Origin: Elusimicrobiota bacterium
Lineage (GTDB): Bacteria; Elusimicrobiota; Endomicrobiia; CG1-02-37-114; XYA2-FULL-39-19
DNA: 56,839 nucleotides
Reading direction: 5' to 3'
NCBI GenBank assembly: GCA_018816525.1
Contig: JAHIVV010000003.1
Span: 1-56,839 of the forward strand
The first letter of the stretch is position 1. Each line of letters opens with the position of its first letter. The notes under the pieces were generated by a model. It was not told the origin of the DNA, ran no database searches, and saw only the letters and a list, made by a program, of their open reading frames with translations. This document shows positions 7,668-16,738 of the stretch, in pieces. The translations under genes and the position numbers were made by a program.

Positions 7668-9641
7668 TCATATGATATAATAGGGATTTAGATCATATGC
7701 AATATGAATCCCTGTTTTTGGTTTAAAGTATTTTATATTTTCATTGAGCATGTTTAAATATTCAGTATCAAGCTTCAATAATATATGCCTGCGGTGTTCT
7801 CCGCGTAAAAGCGGATGGGGCGGTTCTTCAGGCCCCAGCAGGGTAACCTGATCCTGCACTTTATCTTCAAGGAAATTATACAATCTTTGCGCTTCTTCTT
7901 CAACTTTTGTTTTTTCTTTCCCGCGGATAATTACATTTATTAATTCCTTAAACGGCGGGTATCCCAGGTCTTCGCGCAATTCCAATTCATTTTTATAAAA
8001 GCCTTTCCAGTTAAGTTTGGCAAGCCAGGCAAACATATAGTTCTTTTTATCAGCAGTTTGCATCATAAACATGCCCGTTTTGTCCAGCAGGCCGGCTAAT
8101 TTATATAAAACCTGAAAAGCCTTTTCGCTGGCCCGGTAATCCTGCTGGTAGATCAGGTGGTCAATATTGTAAAGGCCCACAAATGACAATTTCCGCGCGG
8201 ATAAAGATTTTATTTTTTGCAGTATGGGAAGGATTATATGCGTGCCAATCAGTATATCTACCTTACCCGACTTGATCTCATTGAGAATTTTAAGCAAGTC
8301 GTCATTGCTTTTTATAGTATCCTGGTCTGCGCGGATAATATTTGCCTGGGGAAGAAGTATTTTTAAAGTAGATTCAACTCTTTCTGAGCCGATCCCGACA
8401 AATTTGATCCAGACGCTCTTGCAAATCAGGCATTTGTCTTTAAATTCGTATTTCAAACTGCAGTAGTGGCACTTGAGCTGTTCACTTTGTGGAGTTTTGG
8501 TATGGTAAGAAAGGGGGATACCGCATTTCGCGCAGCGCATAATTGTTTTGCAGCTGCGGCAGAACACCATGGTCGAGTACCCGCGCCGGTTCATAAAAAT
8601 CAGGGAAAGTTCATTTTTCAACCGCCGCGACTGCAATTCATTGTTCATCTCATTAGTGATTGACTGGTCGCCTTTACTGATACTAACAACTTTTATTTCC
8701 GGCAAGTTCTCCTGCGATGTTTTTTTATCTGACAGAAGCGTGCACTTTTTTGTATTAATATTATGGTAAGTGTTAATTGAAACCAGCTCGCTGCCGAGAA
8801 TAACCGAGCCACTATTGATTTTTGCGTATTCCGCTGCGGTTCTTATGGCGTCATATAAAGGTTTTTGCGGATTTTTATAAGATTGGTCGGTTTCATCGTC
8901 CACAATTATCAATTTAGGGTTTTTGAAAGGCATAAAAAGCGCTGAACGGGTACCCACAATGATTTTTAATTTTCCGGAGCTGGCGCCGAACCAGGTATCA
9001 TGTTTTTGCCTTTCAGAAAGGTAGCTATGCCAGGCGCCCGCAATAGCGCCGAATTTTTCCTGTAATTTCGCTTTTACTTCTTCAACAAGAATAATTTCCG
9101 GTACTAATAGAAGGCAGTCGCCGAACTGCAAAGTTTGCGCTATGGTATCAATATAAAAAGAAATTCTTTCCGGCTGGTTTAAACTGCTTATCGCGAAAGC
9201 GCTATGCCGGTTCTCTTTAATAGCGGAAACAATCTTACTCTGGATTTTTGCCCCCGAAGGGGTCTCAGGGACATATTTATTTATAATGGTTTCTTCCGGT
9301 TGATTGGGATCAGTAATGTATTTTGAAGCAGGTTTGAAGGATGTCGAAAAAATGCAGTCTAAAGCTTCGCCCAATGAGCAAACGTAAGTAAAGGACATCC
9401 AAAAGGCCAGTTTAAGAAGGTTTTCTGTTATGACAGGATAAGGGTCGGGCAGGCTGTAAATTTCTTTAATTCCCTTGAAATTGCATTCTTCCGTCAGATT
9501 TATTACATAACCCGTAACTTTTTTGGGGCCGAACGGAACGCTGACCCGCATGCCGGGAAAAACTTTTCCTGATAAGTGTGCCGGTATTTGGTAAGAAAAA
9601 GTTCTTTCTAATGGCAGGGGTAAAGCTACTTGCGCAAACAT
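7668..9641 (-). CDS. priA: PriA-like primosomal protein N' with all helicase motifs degraded
   Basis: 657 residues, somewhat shorter than E. coli PriA (732). The 3'-DNA-binding domain is at the N-terminus (FAQVALPLPLERTFSYQIP, VPFGPKKVTGYV). The zinc region keeps four CxxC pairs (CRSC, CAKC, CHYC, CLIC). The C-terminal domain keeps DLGYPPF and LLGPEEPP. The ATPase is not intact: Walker A reads AISSLNQPERI instead of GVTGSGKTE, DEEH reads DDET, GSAT reads GSEL, the motif V region reads GTHIILPILQK, and QVAGRAGR reads KLAGLLDK. It is probably a scaffold for replication restart rather than a helicase, as proposed for actinobacterial PriA. It starts 4 bases after the uracil-DNA glycosylase stop. 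Confidence 0.88.
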   Translation of the reverse strand: MFAQVALPLPLERTFSYQIPAHLSGKVFPGMRVSVPFGPKKVTGYVINLTEECNFKGIKEIYSLPDPYPVITENLLKLAFWMSFTYVCSLGEALDCIFSTSFKPASKYITDPNQPEETIINKYVPETPSGAKIQSKIVSAIKENRHSAFAISSLNQPERISFYIDTIAQTLQFGDCLLLVPEIILVEEVKAKLQEKFGAIAGAWHSYLSERQKHDTWFGASSGKLKIIVGTRSALFMPFKNPKLIIVDDETDQSYKNPQKPLYDAIRTAAEYAKINSGSVILGSELVSINTYHNINTKKCTLLSDKKTSQENLPEIKVVSISKGDQSITNEMNNELQSRRLKNELSLIFMNRRGYSTMVFCRSCKTIMRCAKCGIPLSYHTKTPQSEQLKCHYCSLKYEFKDKCLICKSVWIKFVGIGSERVESTLKILLPQANIIRADQDTIKSNDDLLKILNEIKSGKVDILIGTHIILPILQKIKSLSARKLSFVGLYNIDHLIYQQDYRASEKAFQVLYKLAGLLDKTGMFMMQTADKKNYMFAWLAKLNWKGFYKNELELREDLGYPPFKELINVIIRGKEKTKVEEEAQRLYNFLEDKVQDQVTLLGPEEPPHPLLRGEHRRHILLKLDTEYLNMLNENIKYFKPKTGIHIAYDLNPYYII

Positions 9642-9645
9642 AGGT

Positions 9646-10371
9646 TTATTTTAAGCCCAATTCTTTTTTTAACATTTTCATATCGTGCCAGGTGTCTACT
9701 TTAAGAGCCGGGTTTCTAAGCAATGCTGACGGGTGGTACATAGGCAGGAGTTTGCTTCCCTTGTAATTCTGGAACTTTCCGCGGAGCCTGGATATTCCTT
9801 CAAAAGTATTAAGCAAAGCCGATGTTGACGAATTTCCCAGGGTTACCAGGACGGCCGGGTTAATAATTTCGATCTGTTTCTCCAGATAGGGCATGCAGCT
9901 TTCCATTTCTTCTTTTGACGGCGGCCGGTCATTGCCTCTGGCATCAGGTGTGTCCGGATTTATCATAGGATGGCATTTTACGATATTGGCAATAAATACT
10001 TCTTCGCGTTTCAATCCGATGGATTCAATTATTTTCGTGAGAAGCTGTCCCGCTCTGCCGATAAACGGCCTTCCTGCCCTGTCTTCATCGTAACCCGGGC
10101 CTTCGCCTATAAATATTACTTTTGCATCGCTGCTGCCTTCGCCGAATACGGTTTTTATCCTGGATTTGCACAGCGTGCATTTTTTACAGCCGCTTACTTC
10201 TTTTTCAAGTTTCAGTAATTTATCGGATTTGCTCTTGTCTATTTTTAAAGGCGGATTCGAGGGGTTAACCTTGCTTGCAAATATGACGTCTGTATAGCCT
10301 AAAAACTTTTCCTCTTTGAGGGACCGCTGCGCGAGTTTGACGATTTTAAGAAATTCTTTTTTTCTGTCCAT
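9646..10371 (-). CDS. udg: Uracil-DNA glycosylase, family 4 (Fe-S type)
   Basis: 241 residues. It removes uracil from DNA. The family-4 signature GEGPGYDEDRAGRPFIGRAG is present at about residues 91-110. The four [4Fe-4S] cysteines are visible as CKKC upstream of it and as the Cys of VKCHP and ESCMPY downstream. MYHPSALL supplies the second catalytic motif. A leader of about 50 residues precedes the domain. It overlaps the upstream coaB gene by 26 bases and is followed 4 bases later by priA, a run of DNA-maintenance and coenzyme genes read together. Confidence 0.9.
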   Translation of the reverse strand: MDRKKEFLKIVKLAQRSLKEEKFLGYTDVIFASKVNPSNPPLKIDKSKSDKLLKLEKEVSGCKKCTLCKSRIKTVFGEGSSDAKVIFIGEGPGYDEDRAGRPFIGRAGQLLTKIIESIGLKREEVFIANIVKCHPMINPDTPDARGNDRPPSKEEMESCMPYLEKQIEIINPAVLVTLGNSSTSALLNTFEGISRLRGKFQNYKGSKLLPMYHPSALLRNPALKVDTWHDMKMLKKELGLK

Positions 10372-11002
10372 ATATGGTTTTTATCTTATTCCAGATTATT
10401 TGAGCGAATTTTTCCTTTGTCATGACCGGTATTTTTTCAACTTCTCCTGACCTGAATATGAAATAACCCTGGCTTTTATTATTGCCGATACTTGAAGAAG
10501 GATTGGCGATAATCAAGTCCAGGTTTTCTGCTTTTAGTTTCTTTAATGTGTTTTTGACTAAATCCTTTGTTTCCAAAGCAAAACCTATAAAAACTTTATC
10601 GCTGTTTTTATAGGACGCTGAAATATGATGAAGGATATTTTCCGTAGGCACCAATCTAATCTTCATTTCTTTTTTATTGCCTTTTTTGATTTTGTTTTTA
10701 TTGAACTTTACCGGCCTGAAATCGCATACTGCGGCACAAAAAATTATTATATCTGACTGCGCGCTTAATTTCATCGCCTGGGCAAACATCTGCCCGGTTG
10801 TTTCGACAGGGACAATCAATGTGTTTTCGGGCCGGGGCAGGGTTACCGGGCCGCTGATTAAAGTGACGCCAGCATCGTCTTTTACTGCGCAATCTGCAAT
10901 AGAATAAGCGGTCTTTCCGCTGGATGCATTGGAAATAAACCTTACCGGGTCAATATATTCTCTTGTAGGCCCAGCAGTAATTAATACGCTCGGTTTTTTC
11001 AT
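10346..11002 (-). CDS. coaB: Phosphopantothenate-cysteine ligase (separate CoaB half of CoaBC)
   Basis: 218 residues. It couples 4'-phosphopantothenate to cysteine in CoA synthesis. VLITAGPTREYIDPVRFISNxSSG, AAVCDFRP and GFALETKD are standard CoaB motifs. In most bacteria CoaB is the C-terminal half of a fused CoaBC. Here it is in the same reading frame as the upstream coaC and is separated by a single TAA plus six sense codons (LLKENQ). I see no good ribosome-binding site in that linker, so expression may depend on re-initiation or stop-codon readthrough. Confidence 0.92.
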   Translation of the reverse strand: MKKPSVLITAGPTREYIDPVRFISNASSGKTAYSIADCAVKDDAGVTLISGPVTLPRPENTLIVPVETTGQMFAQAMKLSAQSDIIIFCAAVCDFRPVKFNKNKIKKGNKKEMKIRLVPTENILHHISASYKNSDKVFIGFALETKDLVKNTLKKLKAENLDLIIANPSSSIGNNKSQGYFIFRSGEVEKIPVMTKEKFAQIIWNKIKTIYGQKKRIS

Positions 11003-11020
11003 TTGATTTTCTTTGAGGAG

Positions 11021-11584
11021 TTATTTTTTGAGAACTGAAATTATTTTGTTTAAAATAGTGTCCACTGCGGCAAGCCTGCCTATTCCTTCAACGCCACAGG
11101 CAAGCTCTCCGGTCTCCGGGCCCACGAATTTATAGCCGAATCCTGAAAGTTTTTCTGCGTTTTCTTTGTTGGCAGGATGATTCCACATATTGGCGTTCAT
11201 GGCAGGGCAAATAATTACCGGCGCTTTGCTTGCCAAAACTACGCTGGAAAGCAATTCATCAGCCAGGCCATTAGCTAACCTTGATATTGTGGCAGCAGTG
11301 GCAGGAGCGATTACAATCAAATCGGCCCAATCGGCAAGCGATATATGCTCCGGTTTCCATTCAGGAAGATTCAATTCAAACATATCGGAATAAACCGTGT
11401 TGTTTGAGAGCGTCTGCAAAGTCAAAGGAGTAATGAACTGCTTGGCTGAAGGGGTTAATATGCACTTGACGTCAATCCCTTTTTCTTTCAGTTTACGAAC
11501 CAGTCCGCATATTTTGTAGGCGGCAATACTTCCGCATACACCCACTAAAACCTTTTTTGTATTATTTGCTTTTTGATTTTTCAT
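11021..11584 (-). CDS. coaC: Phosphopantothenoylcysteine decarboxylase (separate CoaC half of CoaBC)
   Basis: 187 residues. It is a flavoprotein that decarboxylates phosphopantothenoylcysteine. VGVCGSIAAYKICGL near the N-terminus, APATAATISRLANGLADELL for flavin binding, and PAMNANMW with the conserved Asn (PxMNxxMW) are visible. The substrate-binding loop carries GELACGVEGIGRLA. It overlaps rpoZ by 23 bases and ends at a TAA in frame with coaB. The gmk-rpoZ-coaBC order is common in bacteria and supports the calls. Confidence 0.93.
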   Translation of the reverse strand: MKNQKANNTKKVLVGVCGSIAAYKICGLVRKLKEKGIDVKCILTPSAKQFITPLTLQTLSNNTVYSDMFELNLPEWKPEHISLADWADLIVIAPATAATISRLANGLADELLSSVVLASKAPVIICPAMNANMWNHPANKENAEKLSGFGYKFVGPETGELACGVEGIGRLAAVDTILNKIISVLKK

Positions 11585-11861
11585 CTTTTATTTCTTTTCT
11601 CGGGTATTTCTTATTAGGTGTATTCAACGATTCAACTACCGGAGGAAGCTTTGCTAACGCTTCAAGCGAAACTTTTCCGGAATAGACGTCTCTCATGGCT
11701 ATATCCATCTGTTCGTCAAACGGAAGATTTTTAAATTCTTCCTTGTTTTTAATCTCATGCGCCCATCTTGCTATTAACGGTATTATTTTATACCTTTCCA
11801 GTTTTGTGTTTAACATCAATTCTGCTAACAGCACTTCCTTTACTTTCGGTTCTGATGACAA
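11562..11861 (-). CDS. rpoZ: RNA polymerase omega subunit
   Basis: 99 residues. Omega helps fold and assemble the beta-prime subunit. The core KLERYKIIPLIARWAHEIK corresponds to the conserved helix with YxLVxxAAxRARxL in other omega proteins, though divergent. The basic, lysine-rich tail is not conserved. Identification rests partly on position: it lies directly downstream of gmk and overlaps coaC, the usual place for rpoZ. Confidence 0.75.
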   Translation of the reverse strand: MSSEPKVKEVLLAELMLNTKLERYKIIPLIARWAHEIKNKEEFKNLPFDEQMDIAMRDVYSGKVSLEALAKLPPVVESLNTPNKKYPRKEIKDEKSKSK

Positions 11862-11886
11862 TGTGTTGTACCTCCATTTGAAAATT

Positions 11887-12477
11887 TCAATTCTTGCTCT
11901 TCCGTGACTTTATTATAGCAATTATTTGAGCTACTGCGTTATTTAATTTATCATTTACTACCACATGATTATAATTTTTAGCATAAGCCATCTCTTTTTG
12001 AGCGTTTTTAAGCCGTAGTTTTATGGTTTCCTCGTTGTCCTGAGCCCTGTTGACCAGCCTTTGTTCGAGTGCTTTTTTTGAGGGGGGGGCAACAAATATA
12101 AACAAACCGTCCTTAAAAATGCGCCTGATTTTTTCTCCGCCTTGGACATCTATTATCAGCATTATATTTTTGCCTTTATTTATCGTGTCGATAAGCCGTT
12201 TTTTCGGGGTGCCGTAATAGTGCCCGTGCACAAGCGCCCATTCGGCAAACTCTTTTTTGGAAATCATGGATTTAAACTTTTGTTCCGAGACAAAGAAATA
12301 ATCTTTGCCGTTTTTTTCCAGGGGCCTGGGTTTGCGGGTTGTAACCGATACGGAAACTATTGTGTTCTTTAATTTTTTAAGCGCTTCTTTGCATAGGGTG
12401 GTCTTTCCTGCGCCGGAGGGAGCTGATATAACGATTATGAGGCCTTTTTTTATTGATTTTAATGTTTTTGTTTTCAT
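11887..12477 (-). CDS. gmk: Guanylate kinase
   Basis: 196 residues, the normal length. It phosphorylates GMP to GDP. The P-loop is SAPSGAGKTTL at about residues 18-28. SVSVTTRKPRPLEKNGKDYFFV contains the GMP-binding Arg and Tyr residues. VHGHYYGTPK and LIIDVQGGEKIR follow as expected. It is the first gene of a minus-strand series with rpoZ, coaC, coaB, udg and priA. A promoter lies about 45 bases upstream. Confidence 0.95.
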   Translation of the reverse strand: MKTKTLKSIKKGLIIVISAPSGAGKTTLCKEALKKLKNTIVSVSVTTRKPRPLEKNGKDYFFVSEQKFKSMISKKEFAEWALVHGHYYGTPKKRLIDTINKGKNIMLIIDVQGGEKIRRIFKDGLFIFVAPPSKKALEQRLVNRAQDNEETIKLRLKNAQKEMAYAKNYNHVVVNDKLNNAVAQIIAIIKSRKSKN

Positions 12478-12522
12478 TTTATAAGGAAATTTTCCGAACT
12501 TGGAGGCAAGTTATTGTCAGTA

Positions 12523-12551
12523 TTTATATCTAATTATCAGAGGAAAGTCAA
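12523..12551 (-). promoter_or_regulatory. Promoter of the gmk-rpoZ-coaC-coaB-udg-priA series
   Basis: On the minus strand there are TTGACT (12546-12551), a 17-base spacer and TATAAA (12523-12528). The predicted leader before the gmk ATG at 12477 is about 39 bases. It contains a short CTTG/CAAG hairpin and a near-palindromic GGAAAATTTCC next to the start. Confidence 0.65.
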
Positions 12552-12558
12552 ACAAATT

Positions 12559-12605
12559 AACTCCCCTCAATCACCTCTTTTAAAAAGCGGGGAAGTTAAA
12601 GAGGG
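12559..12605. repeat. Interleaved inverted repeats upstream of gmk (REP-like element or terminator)
   Basis: Two interleaved inverted repeats are visible: AACTCCCC (12559-12566) with GGGGAAGTT (12589-12597), and CCTCTTT (12574-12580) with AAAGAGG (12598-12604). The arrangement resembles the CCCCTC.../GAGGGG palindromic intergenic repeats seen in many bacterial genomes. It could end the uvrA-M23 transcript just before the gmk promoter. It is the only repeat I can see in the gap between 12478 and 12645. Confidence 0.5.
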
Positions 12606-12645
12606 ACAGTGCTATATCGATAAACCGGAAGAAATGAAAAGGCAA

Positions 12646-13854
12646 CTATTTGTTTTTCGGATTTGTCTCTGGCGGTGTTTCTAATAATTTAAGCGCATGG
12701 TCTTTTTGTATAATAAATTCATCGATATAATTTTTAGGTATATTTGCCGCCGGTGGAAATTTAAGTTTCATAAAATTTACAAACCTGCCGTTCTGAGTGA
12801 TGCGAAAATCCAGATGAGGCCCCGTAGAAAGACCTGTAGAACCCACATAACCGATAACCTGCCCCTGCCCCACCCGGGCTCCTGAGCTTATTCTTTTTCC
12901 AAATCTTGAAAGATGCCCGTATAGGGTTGTATATGTTGAGTTATGCCTAATAATAATCATTTTACCGAACCCGCCTTTCCATCCGGCGAAGGTAACAGTT
13001 CCTTCACCTATTGTTACAATAGGTGTTCCTGTAGCAGCAGAATAATCAATGCCCAAATGCGACCTAAAAATCCTTAGAATCGGATGAAACCTTTTTGTAG
13101 AGAAAAATGAAGAGATTCTTCTGAAGTTTACCGGCGCTTTTAAAAATAATTTTTTCAGCGAACCGCCCTCCGGTGTAAAGTAATCTGTGAATTTTTTGTC
13201 CTTGCTTTCGAAATAAACCGCTTTATGCAGGCCAATTTGCCGGCCATTATAGCTAGCAGACAAAATCTTTCCTTCTCGGACAACGCCGTTGCTGTACTTG
13301 TAGGTTTCATAGGCAAGTTTAAACGTGTCGCCCTGCCTCAAGTCGCTGAAAAAGTCAATTTGCCAGGAAAAAATATCAGCGAATTTCATAATAAGCTCAG
13401 GCGGGTTACCCGCTTTTATCATTGCTTCGTAAAGGCTGGTTTGGATAGTGCCGGAAAATGTTTTAATCTCCAGCGTTGAAGAGACCGCATTTTTTTTACA
13501 GTAAAAAATATTGCTGGATGATTTTTCTATGGAACAGTATTCTATCGGATTAGTCCAGTAATTGAACCTGTTGACCGTGCCGAACGTTGTTTTATAAATT
13601 TCGTAAACCTGCCCGGGCTGAATTCCACGGATATCAAAATTTGAATTGAGCGTGTTTATGAGGTTTCTGGTTTCTCCCGGAATTATTCCTTCCTGGTCCA
13701 TGAGGATTTCCTTAAGGGTATCGCCCGTCTGGATAGTCCCTGATGAAAGCACAATCACCGGTTTAGAATTAAAATAACCGCCCCTGTTTAAAAAGAAAAT
13801 AATAAAAACAATCAAAAGGGCCAGCGCTGAAATCAAAATGTTGTTTTTTTTCAT
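12646..13854 (-). CDS. M23-family peptidoglycan endopeptidase, membrane-anchored
   Basis: 402 residues. A signal anchor covers about residues 7-24 ([17 protein letters not shown]). The middle contains OapA/LysM-like segments ([15 protein letters not shown] and [13 protein letters not shown]), as in MepM-type enzymes that cleave cell-wall cross-links. The C-terminal M23 domain has [13 protein letters not shown], with the zinc His and Asp, then LYGHLS and GPHLDFRI. The last motif is normally HxH; here the zinc-ligand His is Asp (HLD), a variant I recall from some other Gram-negative M23 proteins. It overlaps uvrA by 4 bases (ATGA). Confidence 0.88.
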   Translation of the reverse strand: MKKNNILISALALLIVFIIFFLNRGGYFNSKPVIVLSSGTIQTGDTLKEILMDQEGIIPGETRNLINTLNSNFDIRGIQPGQVYEIYKTTFGTVNRFNYWTNPIEYCSIEKSSSNIFYCKKNAVSSTLEIKTFSGTIQTSLYEAMIKAGNPPELIMKFADIFSWQIDFFSDLRQGDTFKLAYETYKYSNGVVREGKILSASYNGRQIGLHKAVYFESKDKKFTDYFTPEGGSLKKLFLKAPVNFRRISSFFSTKRFHPILRIFRSHLGIDYSAATGTPIVTIGEGTVTFAGWKGGFGKMIIIRHNSTYTTLYGHLSRFGKRISSGARVGQGQVIGYVGSTGLSTGPHLDFRITQNGRFVNFMKLKFPPAANIPKNYIDEFIIQKDHALKLLETPPETNPKNK

Positions 13855-16640
13855 TTGGATATGTATTCCTTTAAATACTGGCCCGTATAGGACTTCTTGT
13901 TTTTAACAATGTCTTCCGGCGTGCCTTCGGCTGTTATTTCTCCGCCGGCATTTCCTCCGTCCGGGCCCAGGTCGATTATCCAGTCTGCGGTTTTTATCAC
14001 TTCCAAGTTGTGTTCTATTATAACAACCGTATTTTTTAAGTCAGCCAATTTATGCAAAACGTTAAGAAGTTTTTCAACATCCGCGAAATGCAGGCCCGTC
14101 GTAGGTTCATCGAGTATGTAGAGCGTTTTCCCTGTTGCCCTTTTGGATAGTTCGGTTGCGAGTTTCACCCTTTGGGCTTCTCCTCCGGATAAAGCGGGTG
14201 CTGATTGCCCGATTTTTATATAGCCCAGGCCTACATCGTTTAAAGTCTGCAGTGTGCGCGCAATCTGTGGGATGTTTTTGAAAAAGCCTAAAGCTTCTTC
14301 AACGGGCATATCCAGGAGTTCCGCAATATTTTTTCCTTTGAAACGGACCCGAAGGGTTTCTTCATTAAACCTGGCGCCTTTACAGACTTCGCATTTTACA
14401 TAAACGTCAGGCAGGAACTGCATTTCTATTTTTATTGTGCCGTCGCCCTGGCAATTTTCGCACCTGCCGCCCTTTACGTTGAAACTGAACCTGCCGGGCC
14501 CGAAACCTCTTCTTTTCGCTTCGGGAAGCCGGGAAAAAATATCCCGGATAGGCCCGAAAACTCCGGTATAAGTTGCGGCATTGGACCTTGGAGTCCTGCC
14601 TATGGGGGACTGGTCAACAATTATTATTTTGTCAATATTTTCCGTCCCTTTGATTGAATTAAATTTTCCGGGAGCTTCTTTTGACTGGTAAAACTTCTGA
14701 GCCAGGGCTTTATATAAAATTTCATAGACTAGCGTGGATTTTCCCGAACCGGAAACGCCGGTTATGCAGGTTAATAATCCGATGGGGATTGAAACATCAA
14801 TATGCTTCAGGTTAAATTGGGAGGCTCCGGTAATTTTAATAGCTTTTCCCGATGGGTTCCTGCGTTCTTTCGGTACGGATATCCGGAGCTTTCCGTTCAA
14901 ATACTGTCCAGTCAGGGATTCTTTTTCTTTTAATATTGTTTCCAGTGGCCCGTTTGCAATTACTTTGCCGCCGTGAATGCCGGCGCCCGGCCCCAGGTCT
15001 ACAATCCAATCGCTTGCTTCAATTGTATCTTTATCGTGTTCAACAACTATCAGCGTGTTGCCCAGATCCCTCAATTTTAAAAGTGTATCCAGTAATCTTT
15101 TATTATCTTTCTGGTGCAAGCCGATAGTGGGTTCGTCAAGCACGTACAGAACGCCCGTTAATCCGGAGCCAATCCGGGTAGCCAGGTGAATTCTTTGGGC
15201 CTCGCCGCCGGCAAGTGTCTGGGTTTCCCTTTCAAGAGTAATATAATTCAAACCCACATCAATAAGGAATTTCAGCCGCTGGTTAATTTCCTTGAATATT
15301 TGTTTTGCGATGACTTTTTCTTTTTCGGATAATTCCAGTTTGGAGAAAAATTCCGCTGCCTTGTCGATTGACATGCTTGATATTTCAGCGATGGATTTGT
15401 TGGAAATGGTTATTCCGAGAGTTTCCTTTTTTAGCCTTGTGCCGCGGCAAAGAGGGCAGATTTTACGCGTTATGTATTTGTTGTATATTTCTTCTTTGAC
15501 ATAATCTGATTCCGTTTCCTTGTATCTCCTGCTAAGGTTGGTTATGACGCCTTCAAATTCGTCCTGTCCGTAGAAAATAAGTTTTTTTTGTTCCTGGGTA
15601 AGAGTTTTAAATGGTTTATTTACCGGTATATGATTTTTTCTGCACAAATCTGAAAGCATTCCTTCATAATAGCCCTCCCAGGAGGATTTCCACCGGTGAG
15701 TGCGGGTTGTAATCGGGTTAGACCAGGGCCTTATAGCGCCCTGGTCGATAGAAAGGGCCGGGTCAGGAATAACAAGCGCTGGGTCAACCTCAAATTTTGT
15801 TCCCAGCCCGTCGCATTCCGGGCAGGCGCCGAAGGGAGAATTGAAGGAAAAGGTTCTTGGTTCTATTTCGGGAATACTGATTGCGCATTCCGGGCAGGCG
15901 TGATGCTCGCTGAATATTTTCTCGGTGTTTCCGATTATTGCCTTGAGCAGACCGCGTGATTCTTTAAGCGCAGTTTCAACGGAATCAGACAAACGTTCAC
16001 GGACGTTGTCTGCTATAGTGATCCTGTCTACGACAACATCAATTTCATGTTTTTTATAGCGGTCTAATTGGATGTTTTCTTCCAGGTCATAAGTTTTGCC
16101 GTCAACTCTTACCCGCACATAGCCGTTTGACTGCAATCTGTTAAAAAGTTCCGAATAGGTCCCGGTTCTTCCTTTTACCAGGGGCGCCAGGATTTGAATT
16201 TTTGTATCATTCGGCAGGCCGCTTAATTCGTCGATAATTTGCTGCGATGATTGAGGCAGGATCTTTTTGCCACATTGGGGGCAGTGAGGAATGCCGATTC
16301 TTGCATATAGAAGGCGTAAATAATCGTAAATTTCCGTTACGGTGCCGACCGTTGAACGCGGGTTATGGCTTGGAGTTCTTTGCTGGATAGCGATAGCGGG
16401 GGAAAGGCCTGAAATGTAATCCACATCGGGTTTTTCCATCAGATCCAGAAATTGGCGCGCGTAGGTTGAAAGGGATTCTATGTACCTGCGCTGGCCTTCA
16501 GCGTAAATTGTATCAAAAGCCAGGCTGGATTTTCCAGAGCCTGATAAACCTGTTATTACGACAAGTTTATCGCGCGGAATTTCCAGGTGGATGTTTTTTA
16601 GGTTGTGTTCCCTTGCTCCGCGGATGACTATTTTATCCAT
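13851..16640 (-). CDS. uvrA: UvrABC excision nuclease subunit A
   Basis: 929 residues, full length. It is the damage-recognition ATPase of nucleotide excision repair. Two ABC ATPase modules are present, with Walker A motifs GLSGSGKSS (about 31-39) and GVSGSGKST (about 630), and signatures LAGGEAQRI and LSGGEAQRV. Zinc-finger cysteines are seen in CPQC, CPEC...CPEC and CENCQGDG...CEVCKG. The start gives the standard [17 protein letters not shown]. No ribosome-binding site precedes it, and its promoter -10 box ends only 7 bases before the ATG, so the message is probably leaderless. It is divergent from valS. Confidence 0.98.
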   Translation of the reverse strand: MDKIVIRGAREHNLKNIHLEIPRDKLVVITGLSGSGKSSLAFDTIYAEGQRRYIESLSTYARQFLDLMEKPDVDYISGLSPAIAIQQRTPSHNPRSTVGTVTEIYDYLRLLYARIGIPHCPQCGKKILPQSSQQIIDELSGLPNDTKIQILAPLVKGRTGTYSELFNRLQSNGYVRVRVDGKTYDLEENIQLDRYKKHEIDVVVDRITIADNVRERLSDSVETALKESRGLLKAIIGNTEKIFSEHHACPECAISIPEIEPRTFSFNSPFGACPECDGLGTKFEVDPALVIPDPALSIDQGAIRPWSNPITTRTHRWKSSWEGYYEGMLSDLCRKNHIPVNKPFKTLTQEQKKLIFYGQDEFEGVITNLSRRYKETESDYVKEEIYNKYITRKICPLCRGTRLKKETLGITISNKSIAEISSMSIDKAAEFFSKLELSEKEKVIAKQIFKEINQRLKFLIDVGLNYITLERETQTLAGGEAQRIHLATRIGSGLTGVLYVLDEPTIGLHQKDNKRLLDTLLKLRDLGNTLIVVEHDKDTIEASDWIVDLGPGAGIHGGKVIANGPLETILKEKESLTGQYLNGKLRISVPKERRNPSGKAIKITGASQFNLKHIDVSIPIGLLTCITGVSGSGKSTLVYEILYKALAQKFYQSKEAPGKFNSIKGTENIDKIIIVDQSPIGRTPRSNAATYTGVFGPIRDIFSRLPEAKRRGFGPGRFSFNVKGGRCENCQGDGTIKIEMQFLPDVYVKCEVCKGARFNEETLRVRFKGKNIAELLDMPVEEALGFFKNIPQIARTLQTLNDVGLGYIKIGQSAPALSGGEAQRVKLATELSKRATGKTLYILDEPTTGLHFADVEKLLNVLHKLADLKNTVVIIEHNLEVIKTADWIIDLGPDGGNAGGEITAEGTPEDIVKNKKSYTGQYLKEYISK

Positions 16641-16647
16641 GACTGTA

Positions 16648-16676
16648 TATATAGCAAATTATTATTTTTTTGACAA
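16648..16676 (-). promoter_or_regulatory. uvrA promoter abutting the start codon
   Basis: On the minus strand there are TTGTCA (16671-16676), a 17-base spacer and TATATA (16648-16653). Only seven bases separate the -10 box from the uvrA ATG at 16640, so transcription should begin at or next to the start codon. Confidence 0.65.
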
Positions 16677-16701
16677 AAATACATTTTTAACATATCATTT
16701 T

Positions 16702-16730
16702 TTGACTTAAACGGCTGATTTAGATATAAT
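16702..16730 (+). promoter_or_regulatory. valS promoter abutting the start codon
   Basis: TTGACT (16702-16707), a 17-base spacer and TATAAT (16725-16730). The valS ATG is at 16739, eight bases after the -10 box, so the expected transcription start leaves a leader of about 0-2 bases. Confidence 0.75.
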
Positions 16731-16738
16731 GGACAATC

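Noticed and set aside
12478-12645. Riboswitch or other structured RNA upstream of gmk
   Set aside because: The promoter lies within the gap and leaves a leader of only about 39 bases, too short for a known riboswitch.
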